From positions 1 to 64,000 of the forward strand of contig NZ_JABWGQ010000016.1 of assembly GCF_014595975.1 (NCBI RefSeq): a DNA stretch of 64,000 nucleotides. Direction: 5' to 3'. The notes beneath the pieces are model-generated. The model ran no database searches, had not been told where the DNA came from, and saw only the letters and a list, made by a program, of their open reading frames with translations. This DNA is from Sphingopyxis sp. LK2115 (GTDB lineage Bacteria > Pseudomonadota > Alphaproteobacteria > Sphingomonadales > Sphingomonadaceae). A program made the position numbers and the translations under genes. Below, in pieces: positions 49,536-58,174 of this stretch (its first letter is position 1; each line of letters opens with the position of its first letter).

Positions 49536-50070
49536 GGATAAGAGGAACCGATGAGGGGTCAGGAACGCGGGAGCGGCGGCACCGGCGCTGGTGGCCGCTG
49601 ATTGGCCAGGCTGGCTCAGCGGCCGAAGCCTCGACGCGCATGCAGCCGATGGGCAGCTTGCTCGATTGGGCGAACGGGAGAGTGGATCCTGCGGTGGATT
49701 CCACGGTGGATCGCCTGTGGACTCCGGGTGGATTCTGCAGGCCAGCAGGAAGCCACCCGGAAGCCAGCCCGGGCCTTCGGCTATCCAACGGAAATCACGC
49801 GGTTTTCTTGTGTCATTCGGCAGGCGGTGGCTTCCGTCTGGCAGGGGTGGCTTCCCAAAAAATCGGCCTGTGCCAAGCGATACGCCGCGCCTCGCCCGCC
49901 AGCATACGATTTCCGCCAGGAAGGACCCGCGAACTCGTCTGGAAGCGGGACCAAGGCCGCGACGCGCGCGCCTCTCCCGAGGATAGCCAGAATCTACCCA
50001 AGAACCGGGGTTTTCGTCTCTTCGAAAAGTGTCCGGCGGACACTTTCCGCCTCGCTTCGCGAGATTGCGG
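49536..50070. other. Non-coding region with two families of short repeats
   Basis: I see no gene in these 535 bases. Five GTGGA(T/C) units stand at 49682, 49694, 49706, 49717 and 49728, spaced 12, 12, 11 and 11 bases, so they are not codon repeats. Just after them, GGAAGCCA occurs twice (49748 and 49759), and its inverse GTGGCTTCC twice (49827-49835 and 49847-49855). A palindrome is at 50026-50046. The GC-rich spacer fits an origin or a multi-site regulator region. Confidence 0.6.
50026..50046 (-). terminator. 21-bp perfect palindrome after the acetyltransferase gene
   Basis: AAAGTGTCCG and CGGACACTTT flank one base (50036). It lies 25 bases downstream of the stop of the reverse-strand toxin gene, and on that strand the hairpin ends in CTTTTCG. 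It could be the terminator of the toxin-antitoxin operon. A dispersed palindromic element is the alternative. Confidence 0.55.
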
Positions 50071-50589
50071 TCACTCGCCGAGGAGCGCTCGCAGATCTTT
50101 CATCAGCAGGAAGAGATGATACGGGTCGGTCGGGCTTGGCTCGAAGTCAAGCGCCTCATACCAGGCGCGCGCTTCGTCGTCCTTGGCATGTACGAGCAGT
50201 GCTCGGATACCAGCAATCTCGGCCGCTTGGGCCGTGCGGAGCAGCGCGTCCTTGAGCAACCCCTTGCCCAGTCCCTTTCCCTGCTCGGATCGGTCGATGG
50301 CAAGACGAGCGAGGAGCATCACCGGAATCGGGTGACGAGCCAGCCCCTTGCCGACCCGACCAGGCGCATCGCCATGTTCGACGGCGCCGACCGCGAGGCT
50401 GTAGTAGCCCACGACGCGCTGCCCTTCGTGACAAACGACATAGGTCTGAGCGCTGCCCGCTTTCTGGCTGACCAGCGCGTGGCGTTGCAGGAATCGATTC
50501 AGGGGCTCTTTGCCGCAATCAAACGCGTCAACGCTATGGGAAGCGTCGAGCTTTCGGACGGCAGAGAACGCTTGGTCCTCCGCCGTCAC
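50071..50589 (-). CDS. GNAT acetyltransferase toxin (TacT-like)
   Basis: This 172-residue toxin acetylates aminoacyl-tRNA in related systems. It has VDAFDCGKEPLNRFLQRHAL, VVGYYSLAVGAVEHGD, and the acetyl-CoA loop MLLARLAIDRSEQGKGLGKGLLKDAL (Q/R-x-x-G-x-G). LVHAKDDEARAWYEALDFEP follows. It overlaps the antitoxin gene (ATGA). Together they form a TacTA/AtaRT-type pair within the prophage. Confidence 0.93.
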   Translation of the reverse strand: MTAEDQAFSAVRKLDASHSVDAFDCGKEPLNRFLQRHALVSQKAGSAQTYVVCHEGQRVVGYYSLAVGAVEHGDAPGRVGKGLARHPIPVMLLARLAIDRSEQGKGLGKGLLKDALLRTAQAAEIAGIRALLVHAKDDEARAWYEALDFEPSPTDPYHLFLLMKDLRALLGE

Positions 50590-50861
50590 TCAAGCACGCT
50601 CTTCTTGGCGAGCAGTTTGGCGAGGCGCGGCTTGCTCTGGACGGGACGGTCGAGAACATCCTGGAAGGCTTGCCACTGGGCGTCGTCCAGCCGGAACAAG
50701 CGCCGATCGACCAGCGCTTCCTCGGCGGCATGGATGCCCGCTTCGAGCAGGAACTCCGTCACGTTCTTGTGCGAAAACGTGGCCGCTCGCTGCAGCAGCG
50801 CCTTCATGCTCGGCGTGGTGCGCACCTCGATACGTTCGGACTTGGCTTCGGCTGCGGGCAT
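50586..50861 (-). CDS. DUF1778 ribbon-helix-helix antitoxin (TacA-like)
   Basis: This 91-residue antitoxin has SERIEVRTTPSMKALLQRAATFSHKNVTEFLLEAGIHAAEEAL (RHH) and FRLDDAQWQAFQDVLDRPVQSKPRLAKLL, the TacT-binding tail. It precedes the toxin. Upstream, CATACGGACAA and CGTACGGACAA are repeated in direct orientation around 50892-50913, a likely operator. Confidence 0.92.
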   Translation of the reverse strand: MPAAEAKSERIEVRTTPSMKALLQRAATFSHKNVTEFLLEAGIHAAEEALVDRRLFRLDDAQWQAFQDVLDRPVQSKPRLAKLLAKKSVLE

Positions 50862-50891
50862 GGCTGATCTCCTGTCCCAGATTCCATATCA

Positions 50892-50914
50892 TACGGACAA
50901 CGTACGGACAAGAA
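50892..50914 (-). promoter_or_regulatory. Direct-repeat operator of the TacTA-like pair
   Basis: ATACGGACAA and GTACGGACAA follow each other with an 11-base period about 30-50 bases upstream of the antitoxin start. Direct repeats of this size suit two RHH dimers. The element overlaps the 3' end of the DUF6362 gene region. Confidence 0.45.
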
Positions 50915-50915
50915 G

Positions 50916-51368
50916 TTAATTGGGATGTCCAGCGGGATCGTCGCAAGCCTCCTTAACCATTTCAATCACGTAGCGCCGCGACCGGAGTCGCGGGACTTTC
51001 CGCTGATTCAGCCGCCACGCGATCACGCAGAGCGCGTAGAGCCAGTGCTCGTGCGCCGCCGAGCGCTGCAATCCCACGGTCCAGCAGATGGTTTTCCAGC
51101 GCTCGCCGTAGGCGCGCAGCCAGACAATCTTGCCGTCGATCGGATCGAGCCCCACCGTCCAGCTGAGCGTCTCCTCCATCCGGCTGATCGCGGCGGGTGA
51201 CGGGATGACGCGCATCGGCTTCGGCTCCTGTCCGACCTTGTCGGCGAAGCTATGGATGACCTCCGGCCAGACGTTGAAGTAGCCCTGCCGCCGGGGTTCG
51301 GGCAGGCGCTTGAGCACAAAGGCCGCTTCCGCGAGACGTTCCTCGACGAGGCTCGGTGTCCACTTCAC
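50916..51368 (-). CDS. DUF6362 phage protein
   Basis: This 150-residue protein has SLVEERLAEAAFVLKRLPEPRRQGYFNVWPEVIHSFADKVGQEPKPMRVIPSPAAISRMEETLSW (given as landmarks: VLKRLP, GYFNVWPEV, IPSPAAISRMEE), the DUF6362 pattern found in Rhizobiales and Sphingomonadales phages. It ends with a helix-turn-helix-like segment (QRSAAHEHWLYALCVIAWRLNQRKV). A DNA-binding role is inferred. It overlaps the RuvC-like gene. Confidence 0.85.
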   Translation of the reverse strand: MKWTPSLVEERLAEAAFVLKRLPEPRRQGYFNVWPEVIHSFADKVGQEPKPMRVIPSPAAISRMEETLSWTVGLDPIDGKIVWLRAYGERWKTICWTVGLQRSAAHEHWLYALCVIAWRLNQRKVPRLRSRRYVIEMVKEACDDPAGHPN

Positions 51369-51898
51369 TGCACGCCTCCTCGGGTCTCCAAGGCCCAGAG
51401 CAGGATCGCGATCGCGTCGGCCTCGTTGTCGTCGGCGGGTTGGAACCCGCGCTGGCGCATTGCGGCGAGCACGGCATCCTTGCCGGCGTTGCCCTTGCCC
51501 GTGGCGAAGCGCTTGATGGTGCCGACCGGAACGCCCTGATAGGCGACACCCTCACGCTCGCACCAAGCGGTCAACGTCGCCAGGAAACCGCCGTAGAGGT
51601 GGGCGGCGTCAGTGCCGATATGGCGCCGGACCTCCTCGAAATAGATCGCGGCCAACCCACCGCTGTCGTCGGCCAGTTGTTCGAGCCAGCGCTGGAAACG
51701 CAGGTACCGCATGCCGCCGCCATCGAAGCGTCCGGAGCGGAAGGTGGCGGTTCCGCTGTGCACGATCCCGCCCGCCAGGCTCGCCCAGCCCGTGGTGGTG
51801 CCGAGATCCAGGGCGAGAATGGCGCTGCCCGCGGATGTCGAGATGACCGGGGCCGGATGGGGCGCGCTCTTGGGGAGAGGTGACGGGCACTGGCTCAT
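51365..51898 (-). CDS. RuvC-like Holliday junction resolvase
   Basis: This 177-residue protein has an RNase H-fold core: ILALDLGTTTGWA (first Asp), AIYFEEVRRHIGTDAAHLYGGFLATLTAWCEREG (Glu), and NEADAIAILLWAL (last Asp). These place it in the phage RuvC-like family that cuts branched DNA before packaging. The N-terminus is Pro/Ser-rich; ATG 51898 is the start with the better spacing, though its ribosome binding site is weak. Confidence 0.85.
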   Translation of the reverse strand: MSQCPSPLPKSAPHPAPVISTSAGSAILALDLGTTTGWASLAGGIVHSGTATFRSGRFDGGGMRYLRFQRWLEQLADDSGGLAAIYFEEVRRHIGTDAAHLYGGFLATLTAWCEREGVAYQGVPVGTIKRFATGKGNAGKDAVLAAMRQRGFQPADDNEADAIAILLWALETRGGVQ

Positions 51899-52332
51899 GG
51901 TGGTGGGTCCTTCTCGTCTGATGTCGGTGAGGGGATGGACGGCACGGTGCCTGCGCGCGCGAAGCCCCTGGGGGTGGGAGTGGGAGAACCCGCTTGGCGC
52001 GGTTCTCCCCCACCCCCGAAGGGGGTGGCTTTCACCCCCACAACTTCGAGAGCGCATCAACACGTTGAATCTTTTGGAGAAATCGAAGTTGGGACGGCCC
52101 ATGGCGTGGGTCGCGTTCCCAACTTGAATCTGCGAAAGGCCGCGCAGCGGGGCGCGCTGGAGCCAAGGTAGTTGGGAGGAGCTTTCCCAACTTGAATGTG
52201 CGCGGGACGGCTGGGGGGTGCGCGGTGGCGCGAAAAGCAGCGAAAGTAGTTGGGAAGCTGGCCGCCCAGCTCGCCGCAACTTGCCACAACTTGATTCTGC
52301 GTAAGTCCGCGTAATCGGGATGAGCTGGCGCA
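51899..52332. other. Structured non-coding region with repeated hairpin arms
   Basis: No gene is supported here. A strong hairpin has arms GGGAGAACC (51982-51990) and GGTTCTCCC (52001-52009). A second has GGGGGTG and CACCCCC (52021-52039). Then units of AGTTGGGA and TCCCAACTTGAAT repeat: arms at 52085/52117, 52170/52185 and 52248/52286 (the last degenerate). Between the RuvC-like gene and the primase-helicase, this could be the phage origin or a structured RNA. Confidence 0.6.
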
Positions 52333-54654
52333 TCACGAGGTCTCCTCCGTCTGATAGACCCAGACCAGAGGGTTCTCGACCGGCAGCGCCGCGCCGCTCT
52401 GTGGGCACTTGTAGGTGCTGGGAAGGACCGGGATCCGGACGGGCACGACCTCGCCGGTGTCGGGGTCTGCCGTCTCTTCTCCGGTCGGGAACGTCATGCC
52501 CTCGACGCAGAGATAGCCGAACTTCGAACGCGAGGTTGGCAGGCCGAATGGCGCGCCATCGCGAACGAACTTGATGAAACCCTTCGTGGCCAGCACGCTG
52601 ATCCGTTCGCGGATCGTGTCCTTGCCGCCGAGCCCGGCCTGGTTCTCGAAGCTCTCGGCGAACTGCAGCGCGGTGTAGAGTCGGCCGGCCTCGGCCTCAT
52701 CGAAGAGCAGTTGAAGGATCACGTCGTGTTTCCGGGTCCGTTCGGCGTCCAGCTTCTCGCCAAATTCGCGGCGCACGAGGCGCTCGCCAGAGCGGTCCAC
52801 CACGACCCAGCGCCCGTCGGCCTTGTCGATGATCATCGGCTCGATGCCGGGGCCGTTGCGCAGCTCGAAATGCAGCATCCGCTCCGGCCGGCCCTCGTCG
52901 GGACGGTGCATGATCACGCCGGAGGTGTAGAAGCTGCGGAGGCTGCCCGCGCCCGAGAGCGCCATGAACGGGTCCTCGACGAGCTGTTTCTTCGTGGTCT
53001 TGCGGGTGTGATGGCAGAGGATCAGGCCGGCATCCGGGGCTACGGCGTCCCGCAGCGCTTCGACCCGCTCTTGCAGGAAGAAGAGCATCGCGGTGTTGTC
53101 GTTCTCCCCGCCGCCGTCCGGACCCCCATCGAAGAGATTGCGGATCGGGTCGATGCAGAGGATATCGGGAGCGCCATGGCCGTAGTGGGCGCGAACCGCG
53201 GCGATGGTCAGGCCCACGCCGCCGGCGTCGAGCAGCATGCGGACCTTCGGCGTGGCGACGAGATTGTCGCGCGCCGCGGCCAGGAGCGCCGGATCGATCC
53301 GGATCGCCTGAAGGCGTTCGCGCAGGTAGTGGTATTGAATCTCCGCCTGCAGATAGAAGATCCGCAAGGGCCGGCTTGGCGCGAAGCCGAGGAACGGCAC
53401 GCCCGCCGCCATGTGGACGAGCAGACTGATCAGGAAATCGCTCTTGCCGACCTTGGGGGCGCCGCCGAGCACCAGCATCCCGCCGGGCGTCAGCAGCCGC
53501 GGAGCGATGATGTCCTCGGGCATCGGGCTCACGTCGTCGAGCAGTGCGCCGAGCGTGAAAACCGGCAGCGCGGACATCGGCGGAACAGCGATCCGTTCGA
53601 GGGCCGGTCCGTGGCGCTCTTCGTGCAGCCGCCAGAGGCGCTGTGCTTCCGAGGCGAGACGTTCGAGCGGCCAGCTCGGACGGAGCTGGGCGGCGTTGTA
53701 CTGGCAGATCGCCTCCCACGCGTCGTCGCGGCTCATGCGGCCCTCGTGCGCCATGCGGACGTAGTGGCCGATCGCGGCGCTCGCCCCCTGGAAGCGCGTC
53801 CAGTCGTCCGAGCCGCCTTCGCGGACCGGTGTCGTCAGGACATCGGTGATCGAGGGTTTGTCCGAAGATGGGCCTGGCTCGGATCCGACCCCGGCAAGCG
53901 GCGGCATGTCGGCGACTAGCTCGGCGAAGTCGCGCAGATGGACCTCGACCCGCGGGCTGTGGCGGCGGATGTTGACCAGGCGCTTGAACCCGCCCTTGTG
54001 ATAGACGGAGCCGGCCAGACGGATCGGCTGGTGGGCCGATCGGAAATGCGTGTCGCCGCCGACCTTGACCGCAATGTCGCCGCGCAGCCGACAGAGAAGC
54101 GCGATGTCCTCGCCCTCGGCCGGTTCACTCAAGCGCCACCAGACATGCAGCTTGTCGAGACCGTCCGGCGTCCGGCCGCCGCTTTCGACGAGCAGTGTCG
54201 GCTCGCCGAGATGCCGGATGAGGTGGTCGAGCTTGGCGGCGATGTCACCCGCGTCGAGGTCGACCAGGACCGTCTGCATCTGCTGGACATCGGCGGCCTT
54301 GGCCTTGCCGGTCTCGGCGACCGTTCCCGGCACCACATAGAAGGCCGCCCCTTCGCGTGCTGCCCAACCGGCGAAGGAAACCGCCTTCTCCAGCAAACTG
54401 CCGTCGATCTCGATCCAGGCGTTGTGGGGTCGGCCCCCGCCGTGCTCCGCACGGCCATCTTCAGATTTCTTTGGGCCTTGGCCCTTGTCCACGAACCCGC
54501 GCAGCGGAACCCAGCCCTCGCAATAACCGAAGACGACGTCGAGAAAGACGGCGATCTGCTCTGGATCCGGCTCGATGTCGAACGGATCGGACTGCGGCGT
54601 AGCGTCGTTGAAGTCGCGCCAGGCATCGAGGGAGACGACTTTGTTCTCGCTCAT
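52333..54654 (-). CDS. Primase-helicase (RepB-type primase domain plus RecA-like ATPase)
   Basis: This 773-residue replication protein has an N-terminal primase-like domain with VLVDLDAGDIAAKLDHLIRHLGEPTLLVESGG (DxD-like), HFRSAHQPIRLAGSVYHKGG. The ATPase domain has Walker A VLGGAPKVGKSDFLISLLVHMAAG (about 400), Walker B ILCIDPIRNLFDGG and LILCHHTRKTTKK. A C-terminal wHTH-like end follows. ATG 54654 overlaps the nuclease stop (ATGA). The protein probably unwinds and primes the phage origin. Confidence 0.9.
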   Translation of the reverse strand: MSENKVVSLDAWRDFNDATPQSDPFDIEPDPEQIAVFLDVVFGYCEGWVPLRGFVDKGQGPKKSEDGRAEHGGGRPHNAWIEIDGSLLEKAVSFAGWAAREGAAFYVVPGTVAETGKAKAADVQQMQTVLVDLDAGDIAAKLDHLIRHLGEPTLLVESGGRTPDGLDKLHVWWRLSEPAEGEDIALLCRLRGDIAVKVGGDTHFRSAHQPIRLAGSVYHKGGFKRLVNIRRHSPRVEVHLRDFAELVADMPPLAGVGSEPGPSSDKPSITDVLTTPVREGGSDDWTRFQGASAAIGHYVRMAHEGRMSRDDAWEAICQYNAAQLRPSWPLERLASEAQRLWRLHEERHGPALERIAVPPMSALPVFTLGALLDDVSPMPEDIIAPRLLTPGGMLVLGGAPKVGKSDFLISLLVHMAAGVPFLGFAPSRPLRIFYLQAEIQYHYLRERLQAIRIDPALLAAARDNLVATPKVRMLLDAGGVGLTIAAVRAHYGHGAPDILCIDPIRNLFDGGPDGGGENDNTAMLFFLQERVEALRDAVAPDAGLILCHHTRKTTKKQLVEDPFMALSGAGSLRSFYTSGVIMHRPDEGRPERMLHFELRNGPGIEPMIIDKADGRWVVVDRSGERLVRREFGEKLDAERTRKHDVILQLLFDEAEAGRLYTALQFAESFENQAGLGGKDTIRERISVLATKGFIKFVRDGAPFGLPTSRSKFGYLCVEGMTFPTGEETADPDTGEVVPVRIPVLPSTYKCPQSGAALPVENPLVWVYQTEETS

Positions 54655-55439
54655 GCCGCCAGCCCCCAGCAGCGATCCGACCACGGGCACATCCGGCACT
54701 CGTGGAAGTCACGGCTCGTAGCGATGCGCGGCAGCAGATCCCCTGCATCGCTCGCCTGAAGGATCCGCACGGCGCGGTCGCTCATACGCTGGGCGAGCCC
54801 CGCGTCGAACGGCACGAGTTCGTGGTGCAGTTCGGCGGTGTCCTTGTTGATGGCGGTGAAGAGCGCTGGATTGTCGGAGATGCCGGGGACCTGCGGCTCC
54901 ATGTAGGCCTGGTAGAGGGCGATCTGGGCGGCGTAGACCGGCTTCGCGACAACCACGCCCTTGGCCACGGTCTCGCGCCAGTTCCTGGCGTTCATCGTCT
55001 TGCATTCCCAGAGCGCGGGAACGCCGATGCCCAGCTGCTGCGGAGCAGCGGCAATGATCCCATCGACATGACCGCGGATGCGGCCACCCGCGACCGAGAA
55101 GCCGAACTGAAAGTCGGCGCCAGCCAATTGCTCGCCGTCCGGACGGTTGCCCTTGCGGGTAAAGAGATCGAACCCGGCACCGCGCAGCCAGCCGATGGCA
55201 AGATCTTCGAGCGCGTGTCCGATCTCGAAGATCCGCAGCGTCTGGCCGGAGAACTCCCGGCCCTCATCCTTTGGCGCCCCCGTGAACTCGAATTGCAGAG
55301 CGCGTTCGCACGGGTGCCCGAGGCGGGAGCCGCCGAGGTAGGTCCTGGGCGCAACCGCCGCGCGTTCAGCAGCGATCGCCTCGTCGATCACCGCATTGAT
55401 GCGTTCGGCGCAGGTGGGGCGGCGGTTGTAGTCGAGCAT
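54651..55439 (-). CDS. Cas4/RecB-like PD-(D/E)XK nuclease
   Basis: This 262-residue nuclease has GHPCERALQFEFTGAPKDEG (first Cys, early), GHVDGIIAAA (Asp), WECKTMNARNW (Glu-x-Lys), YAAQIALYQAYM, and HECRMCPWSDRCW at the C-terminus. The single Cys plus Cys-x2-Cys-x5-Cys pattern matches the iron-sulphur binding of Cas4 and AddB-type nucleases. It is likely the exonuclease of the phage recombination module. Start and stop overlap both neighbours. Confidence 0.93.
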   Translation of the reverse strand: MLDYNRRPTCAERINAVIDEAIAAERAAVAPRTYLGGSRLGHPCERALQFEFTGAPKDEGREFSGQTLRIFEIGHALEDLAIGWLRGAGFDLFTRKGNRPDGEQLAGADFQFGFSVAGGRIRGHVDGIIAAAPQQLGIGVPALWECKTMNARNWRETVAKGVVVAKPVYAAQIALYQAYMEPQVPGISDNPALFTAINKDTAELHHELVPFDAGLAQRMSDRAVRILQASDAGDLLPRIATSRDFHECRMCPWSDRCWGLAA

Positions 55440-55846
55440 CAGAACGGCACATCCTCGTCTTCAGCAGCAATGGCGTGCATGGCGTCCTGGAAGCCGCCGA
55501 CGGCGACCTCGATGAGCGTGAGCACCTGCGCCTCCGAGAGATCGGAGAAGCGCGTCTGCCAGCCGATCTCCTCCATGATTTCGGCGACCGGCTTCATGGC
55601 GGCGCGGATCGCCGCCTTCTCCTGTTCGGTGAGATCAACCATGGCCCAGCGCTCCCGCGCCAAGCGCGTCCAGAAGCCCTGGCAGGCCATCGAGCAGAAC
55701 CAGACCGAGGGGCGCGGCCAGTTCGATGGCACCGGATCGAACCAGCCAAAGCCACGGGTGGGTCGCCGGCAGACAGCACAGAGCCTTCCACGCGGATGCC
55801 AGAGCCGCCGCCGTTCCTCGGCCGTGGTAGGGGAAACAGAAGCCAT
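55439..55846 (-). CDS. DUF6511 zinc-finger phage protein
   Basis: This 135-residue protein has CAVCRRPTRGFGWFDP and FCSMACQGFWTRLARE, a four-Cys zinc site at the N-terminus, then a helical part (EQEKAAIRAAMKPVAEIMEEIGW). It matches DUF6511 of alphaproteobacterial phages. It is placed between helicase and nuclease, so an accessory DNA role is likely. Confidence 0.85.
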   Translation of the reverse strand: MASVSPTTAEERRRLWHPRGRLCAVCRRPTRGFGWFDPVPSNWPRPSVWFCSMACQGFWTRLARERWAMVDLTEQEKAAIRAAMKPVAEIMEEIGWQTRFSDLSEAQVLTLIEVAVGGFQDAMHAIAAEDEDVPF

Positions 55847-55849
55847 GGC

Positions 55850-57553
55850 TCATGCCGCCCTCCCGATGGCTGCTTCGGGCGCGGCATCGGCCGCGCCGAA
55901 GACGAGGGAGCGGATGGCGTCGCGGTTGAACCGGAAGGCCAGCAGCGCCGAGGCCTGGTAGCGGGTGAGCCCGAAGTCCTGCCGGGACTCCGGCGGCAGG
56001 AAGGCGAGCTGCCGGTCGGTGGGCGGCTGGTTCAGCCAGCGGCGGGTCTTGTGGGCGCTCTCGTCGCTCTCATGCTCGTTGAGCCAGTCGTCAGCCGCTG
56101 CCAGACAGACGGTGCGCTCGCCCACGGCCAACAGATGCGGCCGCTGCTTCTGGAGGCCTCCGATGCCGTACCACCGGCCGTTCAGGAAGAAGACACCGCC
56201 CCAGGCATTGAAGCCGTTGGCGATGAGCGCGGCATCGTCGCCGAAGAGGTCGCACCAACGGAAACTCGACCGCTTCAGCAGGTCGATCTCGGTCATCACG
56301 AAGTCACCGAGCGGCGTTGCTTCGCCGCCTTCGGGACGCTCCCAGACATGACCGCACAGCGGGCATTCGATAGTGGCGAGCGGCACGATGGCGCCGCAGT
56401 CCGGGCAATCCTTGGTCGGCGCCTCGCCGGAGGGTTCGCGACCGTCCAGGTCGACGTCCTGCTCCAGCGATCCGTGCATCAGGGTCGAGGTGCCGAAGTC
56501 GAGCACGATGCAGTCGGTCTTGATGATGCCGGGATGCTCCTCGGGCGAGACCGTGCGCAGACCGCGACCGACCATCTGGATCATGGTCGACTTGTAGGAG
56601 CTCGGCCGCAGCAGCACGACGCAGCCCGTCGGCGGGTGATCCCACCCCTCGGTCAGCACCGCGACATTGACGACGACCCGCAGCTCTCCGGCGGCGTAGG
56701 CGTCGAGGGTCGTCTTGCGGTCGGTATCGGCCATGTCGCCTTGGATCAGCCCGGCGGCGACACCGGCCGCGTTGAAAGCGGCGGTCACGTTGCGCGCGTG
56801 GTCCACGGTCGAGCAGAACACCACCGTCTGGCGCTCGCCCGCCTTTTCCCGCCAGTGGCGGATGACGGCGTCCGTGACCGGCGACCGGTTCATGATCGCG
56901 TCGACCTCGGCCATGTCGAAATCGTCGGCCGTGCGGCGCACCTTGGTGAGCTGGTCCTGGACGCCGACATCGATCACGAAGGTGCGCGGCGGCACGAGAT
57001 GGCCGGACGCGATCAGCTCCCCGATCCGGATCTGATCGGCGACGTTGGAGAACACCGGGCGCAGACCGCGCTTGTCGCCCCGATTGGGCGTCGCCGTGAC
57101 GCCGTAGACCCGGCACATGGCATTGCGCTGCAGCGCGGCGTCGATGATGCGCCTATAGCTGTCGGCTGCCGCGTGATGCGCCTCGTCGATCACCAGGAGG
57201 TCGAGCGCGGGCAGCTGGCCGAGATTACCGGCGCGCGCCAGCGTCGGCACCATGGCGAAGGTGACCTGGCCAGCCCAGGATTTCTCCTTCGCGTCGACGA
57301 CCGAGGTCGTGATGCGGGGATTCACCCGGCCGAACTTGCTGCGGTTCTGCGCGGTCAGCTCGTCGCGGTGGGCGAGCACGCATGCCTTGGCGCCCGTGCT
57401 CTTCGGGGTTTCGCCGACCATGCGACCGACGACCCCCGAAAGCATGATCGTCTTGCCGGCTCCGGTCGGGGCGACGCCGAGGGTGTTTCCGTGTTCGTCG
57501 AGCGCGCGGACGCTGCGCTCGACGAACTGCTTCTGGCGGGGACGCAGCAGCAT
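55850..57553 (-). CDS. DEAD/DEAH-box SF2 helicase
   Basis: This 567-residue helicase has motif Q/I APTGAGKTIMLSG, DEAH in LLVIDEAHHAAADSYRRII, GVTATPNRGDKRGL, and motif VI with MVGRGLRT. CPDCGAIVPL and CPLCGHVWERPEGG add a zinc ribbon. It belongs to the phage SSL2/RadD-like group. ATG 57553 (MLLRPRQKQFVERSV) was chosen; the upstream frame extension is arginine-rich and lacks homology. Confidence 0.93.
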   Translation of the reverse strand: MLLRPRQKQFVERSVRALDEHGNTLGVAPTGAGKTIMLSGVVGRMVGETPKSTGAKACVLAHRDELTAQNRSKFGRVNPRITTSVVDAKEKSWAGQVTFAMVPTLARAGNLGQLPALDLLVIDEAHHAAADSYRRIIDAALQRNAMCRVYGVTATPNRGDKRGLRPVFSNVADQIRIGELIASGHLVPPRTFVIDVGVQDQLTKVRRTADDFDMAEVDAIMNRSPVTDAVIRHWREKAGERQTVVFCSTVDHARNVTAAFNAAGVAAGLIQGDMADTDRKTTLDAYAAGELRVVVNVAVLTEGWDHPPTGCVVLLRPSSYKSTMIQMVGRGLRTVSPEEHPGIIKTDCIVLDFGTSTLMHGSLEQDVDLDGREPSGEAPTKDCPDCGAIVPLATIECPLCGHVWERPEGGEATPLGDFVMTEIDLLKRSSFRWCDLFGDDAALIANGFNAWGGVFFLNGRWYGIGGLQKQRPHLLAVGERTVCLAAADDWLNEHESDESAHKTRRWLNQPPTDRQLAFLPPESRQDFGLTRYQASALLAFRFNRDAIRSLVFGAADAAPEAAIGRAA

Positions 57554-57560
57554 GGCCGCC

Positions 57561-58157
57561 TCACTGCGCCCAGGACGGGCGCGTGCCCGCCGCCGGTGCT
57601 GAAGATTGGGGCATGGATGGCGGGGAAGGCTGAGCCTGCGGCTGCGCTGCCGCACCGGGCACGCCCATGAGGGCGGCATAATCCTTGTGATCCGGCGTCA
57701 CGGCCGCGCGGATCTCGTTCTTCTCCTCGCCGTTGGTGTCGGTGCCGATGTCGATCCGCGCCACGAACTCGAGCCCGTCGAGATCGGCAAAGCCGCTGAT
57801 GCGACGCGCGGCCTGGGCCTGGGCGGACGTGTCCTTGTCCGCAATGCCGCGCGCGGAGTTGAGCATGCCGCGGATCAGGCTGCGGCCCATGTTCGCCCAG
57901 TCCGGCCCCTTGGGGCTGTACAGCCCGATCAGGGTGAAGATCTTGCGCCGTGCGTAGGGCCCTTCGAGAACCGTGAACTCGCCCGAGAGATAGACCGAGC
58001 CGGTGGTCCCCCGCGTGGCGTATCCGCCGGTCCAGCCCTGCGCCGGATCGTCGAAACCGCCCGGACGGATCGTCAGGCGCACCTTGGCCAGCGTGCCCTT
58101 GGGGATGATGTTGCTGTTCTGCTTGGCGTCGTTGAAATCGTTCCAGGATCCAGTCAT
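57561..58157 (-). CDS. DUF669-like single-stranded DNA-binding protein
   Basis: This 198-residue protein has SWNDFNDAKQNSNIIPKGTLAKVRLTIRPGGFDDPAQGWTGGYAT and SVYLSGEFTVLEGPYARRKIFTLIGL, an OB-like beta pattern. It ends with a Pro/Gln/Ser-rich tail and WAQ, as SSB-like proteins do. Next to a Sak4-like ATPase it probably covers ssDNA during phage recombination. ATG 58157 with GAGG spacing is the start. Confidence 0.82.
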   Translation of the reverse strand: MTGSWNDFNDAKQNSNIIPKGTLAKVRLTIRPGGFDDPAQGWTGGYATRGTTGSVYLSGEFTVLEGPYARRKIFTLIGLYSPKGPDWANMGRSLIRGMLNSARGIADKDTSAQAQAARRISGFADLDGLEFVARIDIGTDTNGEEKNEIRAAVTPDHKDYAALMGVPGAAAQPQAQPSPPSMPQSSAPAAGTRPSWAQ

Positions 58158-58174
58158 GGCTGGGGTCTCCTCGT

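Noticed and set aside
49591..50255. Possible coding frames across the 49.5-50.1 kb gap
   Set aside because: The frames are arginine- and proline-rich, do not align with each other or with known proteins, and cross the repeat units in different phases.
52032..52289. Small reverse frame over the hairpin array
   Set aside because: The repeats are 68 and 99 bases apart, not multiples of three, so they are not coding repeats.
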